Positions 60,179 to 64,000 of a stretch of DNA of 64,000 nucleotides are shown here, in pieces. A model generated the notes under the pieces. It ran no database searches. It was not told the DNA's origin and worked only from the letters and a program-made list of their open reading frames with translations. Position 1 is the first letter of the stretch, and each line of letters opens with the position of its first letter. Source of the stretch: Mycolicibacterium sp. P1-18 (GTDB lineage Bacteria; Actinomycetota; Actinomycetes; Mycobacteriales; Mycobacteriaceae); the NCBI RefSeq assembly GCF_008329535.1, contig NZ_NPKR01000001.1, positions 62,001-126,000 on the forward strand, given 5' to 3'. Both the position numbers and the translations under genes were made by a program.

Positions 60179-61155
60179 GCCAGCCAGTCCGCGACGTCGG
60201 CCGCCCAGTAGGACAGCACGATGTCGGCACCGGCGCGGCGGATGCTGGTCAACGTCTCGAGCGCCACCGTGCGCAGGTCGATCCAACCGTTGTCGGCGGC
60301 CGCACAGATCATCGAGTACTCCCCCGAGACCTGGTATGCCGCAACGGGAACCGGCGACGTCTCCGCCGCGGCGCGCACCACGTCGAGGTAGGCCATCGCG
60401 GGCTTGACCATGATGATGTCGGCACCCTCGTCGATGTCGAGTTCGACTTCGTGCAGCGCCTCCCGGGCGTTGCCCGGATTCTGCTGGTAGGTCCGGCGGT
60501 CGCCCTGCAGGCTCGACCCCACGGCTTCCCGGAACGGGCCGTAGAAGCCGGAGGCGAACTTCGCCGCGTAGGCCAGGATCACCACGTCGGTGTGACCGGC
60601 GGCGTCGAGGCCGTCCCTGATGGCCGCGACCTGACCGTCCATCATGCCGCTCGGACCGACCACGTGCGCACCCGAATCGGCTTGTGCCACGGCGAGTTCC
60701 ACATAGCGTGCATTCGTGACGTCGTTGTCCACCCGGCCGCGGACGTCCAGCACCCCGCAGTGGCCGTGATCGGTGAACTCGTCGAGACACGTGTCGGCCA
60801 TCAGCACCGTGTCCGATCCCAGCTCGGCCGCCAGATCCCGCAGCGCCACGTTCAGGATGCCGTCCTCGGACACCCCGGCCGATCCGGTCGCGTCCTTGTC
60901 CTCGTCCTTCGGCACGCCGAACAGCATCAGCCCGCCGACACCGGCCGCGACGGCCTCGACGGCCGCCTTGCGCAGCGAATCACGGGTGTGCTGGTAGACC
61001 CCCGGCATCGAGTCGATGGGTCGCGGTTCGGAGATTCCGTCGGCCACGAACATCGGCAGCACCAGATGCCGCGGCTCCAGGGACGTCTGGGCGACGAGGC
61101 GACGCATCGCCGGCGTCGACCGCAGGCGACGGGGTCGGTGGTTGGGGTACGGCAT
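60175..61155 (-). CDS. hemB: Porphobilinogen synthase (delta-aminolevulinate dehydratase)
   Basis: A 326-residue TIM-barrel enzyme. The two Schiff-base Lys lie in LAYAAKFASGFYGPFREA and IIMVKPAMAYLDVV. The metal loop is MADTCLDEFTDHGHCGVLD, the Asp-containing form that does not use the three-Cys zinc site. It joins two 5-aminolevulinates into porphobilinogen. The ATG at 61155 starts 11 bp after the hemD stop. The gene order hemA-hemC-hemD-hemB matches M. tuberculosis. Confidence 0.95.
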   Translation of the reverse strand: MPYPNHRPRRLRSTPAMRRLVAQTSLEPRHLVLPMFVADGISEPRPIDSMPGVYQHTRDSLRKAAVEAVAAGVGGLMLFGVPKDEDKDATGSAGVSEDGILNVALRDLAAELGSDTVLMADTCLDEFTDHGHCGVLDVRGRVDNDVTNARYVELAVAQADSGAHVVGPSGMMDGQVAAIRDGLDAAGHTDVVILAYAAKFASGFYGPFREAVGSSLQGDRRTYQQNPGNAREALHEVELDIDEGADIIMVKPAMAYLDVVRAAAETSPVPVAAYQVSGEYSMICAAADNGWIDLRTVALETLTSIRRAGADIVLSYWAADVADWLA

Positions 61156-61166
61156 GCCGACCAACG

Positions 61167-62822
61167 TTACCTGCGGCGACTCTTCTTGCGCGGCGGAGGC
61201 AGCGCACCCTCGGCGCGAAGCCGGGCGGCGTGCTCGGCCAACGCCTCGACCAGCGGACCCACCGCCGCCGTCTCCGGCTGCACGTCGACCCGGAGCCCGA
61301 ATTCGGCTGCGGTCTCGGCCGTCTTGGGCCCGATGCACGCGACGATGGTGCGCGCGTGCGGCTTGCCCGCGATGCCGACCAGGTTGCGCACGGTCGAACT
61401 CGAGGTGAAGCACACCGCGTCGAAGCCACCGGTCTTGATCATCTCGCGCGTCTGCGCGGGCGGCGGGGCCGCTCGCACGGTGCGGTAGGCGGTGACGTCC
61501 TCGATCTCCCAGCCGCGCTCGCGCAGCCCCTCGGCGAGGGTCTCCGTGGCGATGTCGGCACGCGGCAGCAGCACCCGGTTCACCGGGTCGAAGATGTCGT
61601 CGTACGGCGGGAATTCGTCGAGCAGGCCCAGCGAGGACTGCTCGCCGGAGGGCACCAGCTCGGGGTTGATCCCGAACGCGCGGACCTTGTCGGCGGTCGC
61701 CTGTCCGACGCAGGCGATCTTCACGCCGGAGAAGGCGCGGGCGTCGAGACCGAACTCGTTGAACTTCTCCCACACCGCACGCACGGCGTTGGTGGAGGTG
61801 AACACCACCCACTGGAACCGGCCGTCCACCAAACCCTTGACGGCCCTTTCCATCTGCGCGGGGCTGCGGGGCGGCTCGACGGCAATCGTCGGAACCTCGA
61901 TGGGCAGGGCGCCGTGTCCGACGAGGCGGTCGCTCATCTCGCCGGCCTGGTCCTTGGTGCGGGGCACCAGCACGGTCCAGCCGTAGAGCGCCCGGCTCTC
62001 CCACCAGTTCAGCTTGGCGCGGTTGGAGACGGTCTTGCCGATGGTCACGACCAGCGGTCCGACGAACGGTCCCGTCGACTCGGCCGCCACCAACGTCGCC
62101 TTGTCCAGCAGACCCGACAGCGTGGACTCGACCGAACGCTGCTGGCACGTCGTGCCATTCGCGGTGACGACGCAGGGCGTCGACTCGGTCAGCCCATACT
62201 CGATCAGGGTGCGCGCGGCGTCGGGAAGGTGAGATGCGGTGGCGTGCAAGATCAACGGGCCCGGTGCCGCCGCGAGGGCGGCCCAGTCCACGTCGCCACG
62301 GACGTCGGCCACGGTGTGCGACGAACCGAGCGGCAGCCCGGCGTAGGTGGGCACCGCGGCGGCGGGCGCCAGGCCCGGCACGATCTCGAACTGCGCCTGG
62401 GTGCGCGCCAGCGCGCCGACCTCGGTGATGACCGAGTCGACCGACAGGGGATCGCCGGCCACCAGGCGCACGACGTCGACGCCGGTTCGCGCCTCGTGCA
62501 CCAGAAGCTTGGCGACCTCGGTCGGATCACCCAGTGCGGGGCGGATGTCCGCACCGCCGGGGACGGTGGCCGCGGCCACCGGGACGCCGGCGTCGGCCGT
62601 CGTCGCGTCGTCGTTCTGGGCGGCCTCCGCCGGGCCCGACGTGGGCGGCAGCTCGGAGCCAACTATGGCGAGCACCGCCTCGGGTACGTCAGGGTCCGTG
62701 AAGACCAGTGCCGCGTTGGCCAATACCGTGCGCGCCCTCGTCGTCAGCAGGCCCGGATCACCGGGGCCTGAACCGACGAACGTGATGCGGCCGGGCTTCA
62801 GCTTGCGCCCTCGGGTCGTCAT
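61167..62822 (-). CDS. hemD: Fused uroporphyrinogen-III methyltransferase-like / synthase
   Basis: A 551-residue fusion, close to the length of Rv0511. The N-terminal 245 residues match the CobA/CysG tetrapyrrole methylase fold (RITFVGSGPGDPGLLTTRA, VVRLVAGDPLSVDS, HTVADVRG). The C-terminal 270 residues match uroporphyrinogen-III synthase (TVLVPRTKDQAGEMSDRL, VVFTSTNAVRAVWE, CVGQATADKVRAFG, VCFTSSSTVRNLVG). It closes hydroxymethylbilane into uroporphyrinogen III. An insert of about 50 residues (TSGPAEAAQNDDATTAD) lies near residue 60. Whether the methylase half is active is unclear. Confidence 0.93.
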   Translation of the reverse strand: MTTRGRKLKPGRITFVGSGPGDPGLLTTRARTVLANAALVFTDPDVPEAVLAIVGSELPPTSGPAEAAQNDDATTADAGVPVAAATVPGGADIRPALGDPTEVAKLLVHEARTGVDVVRLVAGDPLSVDSVITEVGALARTQAQFEIVPGLAPAAAVPTYAGLPLGSSHTVADVRGDVDWAALAAAPGPLILHATASHLPDAARTLIEYGLTESTPCVVTANGTTCQQRSVESTLSGLLDKATLVAAESTGPFVGPLVVTIGKTVSNRAKLNWWESRALYGWTVLVPRTKDQAGEMSDRLVGHGALPIEVPTIAVEPPRSPAQMERAVKGLVDGRFQWVVFTSTNAVRAVWEKFNEFGLDARAFSGVKIACVGQATADKVRAFGINPELVPSGEQSSLGLLDEFPPYDDIFDPVNRVLLPRADIATETLAEGLRERGWEIEDVTAYRTVRAAPPPAQTREMIKTGGFDAVCFTSSSTVRNLVGIAGKPHARTIVACIGPKTAETAAEFGLRVDVQPETAAVGPLVEALAEHAARLRAEGALPPPRKKSRRR

Positions 62823-62825
62823 CCT

Positions 62826-63788
62826 TCACTCCCGCTCTGTCGTCCGCTGATCCAACAACAACTCCCGTGCTCCCAGATCGAACAGCTCCGCGGCGACCGA
62901 GAGACCTAGCTCCCTGGCCCGTTCGGGGCTTCCGATTCCGGACGCCCGGATCACGTCGGATCCGTCCAGCGTCGCCACGCAGCCGCGTAACGACAGCTCG
63001 TCGAAGACGTTGCCCTCCTCGTCGATGGACTCGACCACTTCCGCGATCGCACCCACCGGCGCTGAACACCCCGCTTCGAGCTCGGCGAGCAGGACTCGCT
63101 CCGCGGTGACTGCGACGCGCGTGTCGGCGTGGTCTAGCTCCGCCAGCAGCGCGACGAGCTCCGAGTCGCCCGCGCGGCACTCCACCGCGAGCGCACCTTG
63201 GGCCGGCGCTGGCAACATCTGCACCGGCTCCAGAGTCTCGGTGACGTCGCCTTGCCGTCCGATGCGGACCAACCCCGCCCGGGCGACGACGACGCCGTCG
63301 AAATCACCGTTGCTTACCCTGTTCAACCTGGTGTCTAGGTTGCCTCTTAGGGGGCGAATTTCCAAACCGAGACCCAGTGCTCTAAGCTGCGCCGTCCGCC
63401 GCGGGCTCGACGTACCGATGACCGAACCGGCTGGCAACTCCCCCAGCACCAGTCCGTCGCGGGCCACCAGGGCGTCCCTGGCGTCCTCGCGTGGCGGGAT
63501 GGCGGCGATCACGAACCGGTCGTCGGTGGCGGTCGGCAAATCCTTGTAGGAGTGCACGGCCACGTCGACGCTGCCGTCGGCGATGGCGTCCCGCAGCGCG
63601 GCGGTGAACACCCCGACGCCGATGTCGGCAATGGGCTCGCTGGAGCGGTCACCGGCGGTGGAGACGATGACGAGTTCGGCGGCGTGCCCCTTGGCAATCA
63701 GAGCGTCTCTGACGAGGCCGGCCTGAGTGGTAGCCAGAAGGCTGCCCCTGGTGCCGATCCGGATTGCCGTATCGCGCGATGATGACAA
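62826..63788 (-). CDS. hemC: Porphobilinogen deaminase (hydroxymethylbilane synthase)
   Basis: A 320-residue enzyme. It has [37 protein letters not shown], the catalytic/cofactor-binding Arg region [15 protein letters not shown], and the Cys that holds the dipyrromethane cofactor in [14 protein letters not shown] (about residue 240). It polymerises four porphobilinogens. It starts 4 bp after the hemA stop if the TTG at 63788 is used; a TTG at 63809 would overlap hemA by 17 bp. The hemD gene begins 3 bp after its stop. Confidence 0.93.
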   Translation of the reverse strand: MSSSRDTAIRIGTRGSLLATTQAGLVRDALIAKGHAAELVIVSTAGDRSSEPIADIGVGVFTAALRDAIADGSVDVAVHSYKDLPTATDDRFVIAAIPPREDARDALVARDGLVLGELPAGSVIGTSSPRRTAQLRALGLGLEIRPLRGNLDTRLNRVSNGDFDGVVVARAGLVRIGRQGDVTETLEPVQMLPAPAQGALAVECRAGDSELVALLAELDHADTRVAVTAERVLLAELEAGCSAPVGAIAEVVESIDEEGNVFDELSLRGCVATLDGSDVIRASGIGSPERARELGLSVAAELFDLGARELLLDQRTTERE

Positions 63789-63792
63789 GTGT

Positions 63793-64000
63793 CTACTCAG
63801 CCTGACCAAGGTCGAACCGGGCGTTACCCGGGATCAATTCGGTTGCAACGAGCGGCAATTCGCCGCCGGACACCGCGTCGACGGCCTGCGGGTCCAGTTC
63901 GAACAGCTCACGCAGCGCCTCGGCGTAGCTGTCCCCACCCGGTGCGCTGGCCAGTTGCTTGACCCGCACGGTCGGGGCGTGCAGAAGCTTGTCGACGACG
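63793..64000 (-). CDS. hemA: Glutamyl-tRNA reductase (C-terminal end only)
   Basis: Only the last 69 codons are visible; the gene continues past the right edge. The sequence [19 protein letters not shown] followed by [19 protein letters not shown] is the characteristic C-terminal dimerisation helix of HemA, and ends FDLGQAE-stop. It reduces glutamyl-tRNA to glutamate 1-semialdehyde, the substrate of HemL encoded at 53465. Its position before hemC matches the mycobacterial hem operon. Confidence 0.92.
   Translation of the reverse strand, partial: VVDKLLHAPTVRVKQLASAPGGDSYAEALRELFELDPQAVDAVSGGELPLVATELIPGNARFDLGQAE

Overview
The window is a GC-rich chromosomal segment from an actinobacterium, almost certainly a fast-growing mycobacterium (Mycolicibacterium-like). 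The evidence is gene order. From about 33.3 kb to the right edge it carries, in inverted orientation, the block known from Mycobacterium tuberculosis around Rv0509-Rv0541: hemA, hemC, hemD, hemB, membrane genes, hemL, a histidine phosphatase, the system II cytochrome c maturation genes (tlpA-like, ccdA, resB, ccsA), a ParA-like ATPase, menA, mtnP, a galE3-like epimerase, a DPM1-like glycosyltransferase with a DUF2064 protein, and a large membrane protein. It also encodes an Emb-type arabinosyltransferase, F420/LLM-type enzymes, and many genes joined by 4-bp ATGA/GTGA/TTGA overlaps. I saw no tRNA, rRNA, CRISPR array, insertion sequence or phage gene. No stretch longer than about 300 bp lacks a gene.

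Region 1 (1-15.5 kb) is an accessory stress and signalling region. It holds an acyl-CoA dehydrogenase pair, a Crp paralogue, an SRPBCC protein, a DUF2795 protein, a phosphoglucomutase/GH65 phosphorylase pair, a FAD reductase, a STAS-HATPase fusion, a CheB-like methylesterase, a SigF/SigB-family sigma factor, an AraC regulator and three ANTAR RNA-binding regulators. Several of these genes have sequences that fit the SigF promoter pattern (GTTT-N15-GGGTAG), so the sigma factor probably governs its neighbourhood. Three genes here are broken: an alcohol dehydrogenase with an internal deletion, a GAF-ANTAR gene with a 1-bp frameshift, and a PAS-ANTAR gene split by an 8-bp tandem duplication.

Region 2 (15.6-30.9 kb) is the most striking part: a cell-surface glycan cluster. 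It appears to encode a complete heptose activation route (GmhA isomerase, HldE-like kinase/nucleotidyltransferase, and a GmhB-like phosphatase fused to a glycosyltransferase) with two GT9 heptosyltransferase-like proteins. It also encodes UDP-glucose dehydrogenase plus a UDP-xylose-synthase-like decarboxylase, a NodU/CmcH O-carbamoyltransferase and four further glycosyltransferases. Most genes overlap their neighbour by 4 bp. A heptose-, xylose- or glucuronate-containing, carbamoylated glycoconjugate is the best inference. This is the candidate undescribed system.

Region 3 (31-47.8 kb) holds a nuclease, a nucleotidyltransferase-fold protein, an F420-type oxidoreductase with a possible RBS-masking hairpin, a DPM1-like glycosyltransferase unit, a two-component system, a nitronate monooxygenase-like enzyme, mtnP with a galE-like gene, an isolated extra Emb-type arabinosyltransferase, and menA.

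Region 4 (47.8-64 kb) holds the cytochrome c maturation operon with hemL, a P450, a TetR/MpaB-type oxygenase unit with a clear palindromic operator, small membrane proteins, and the heme operon hemB-hemD-hemC-hemA, which runs off the right edge. Haem synthesis and haem attachment to cytochromes therefore sit side by side.
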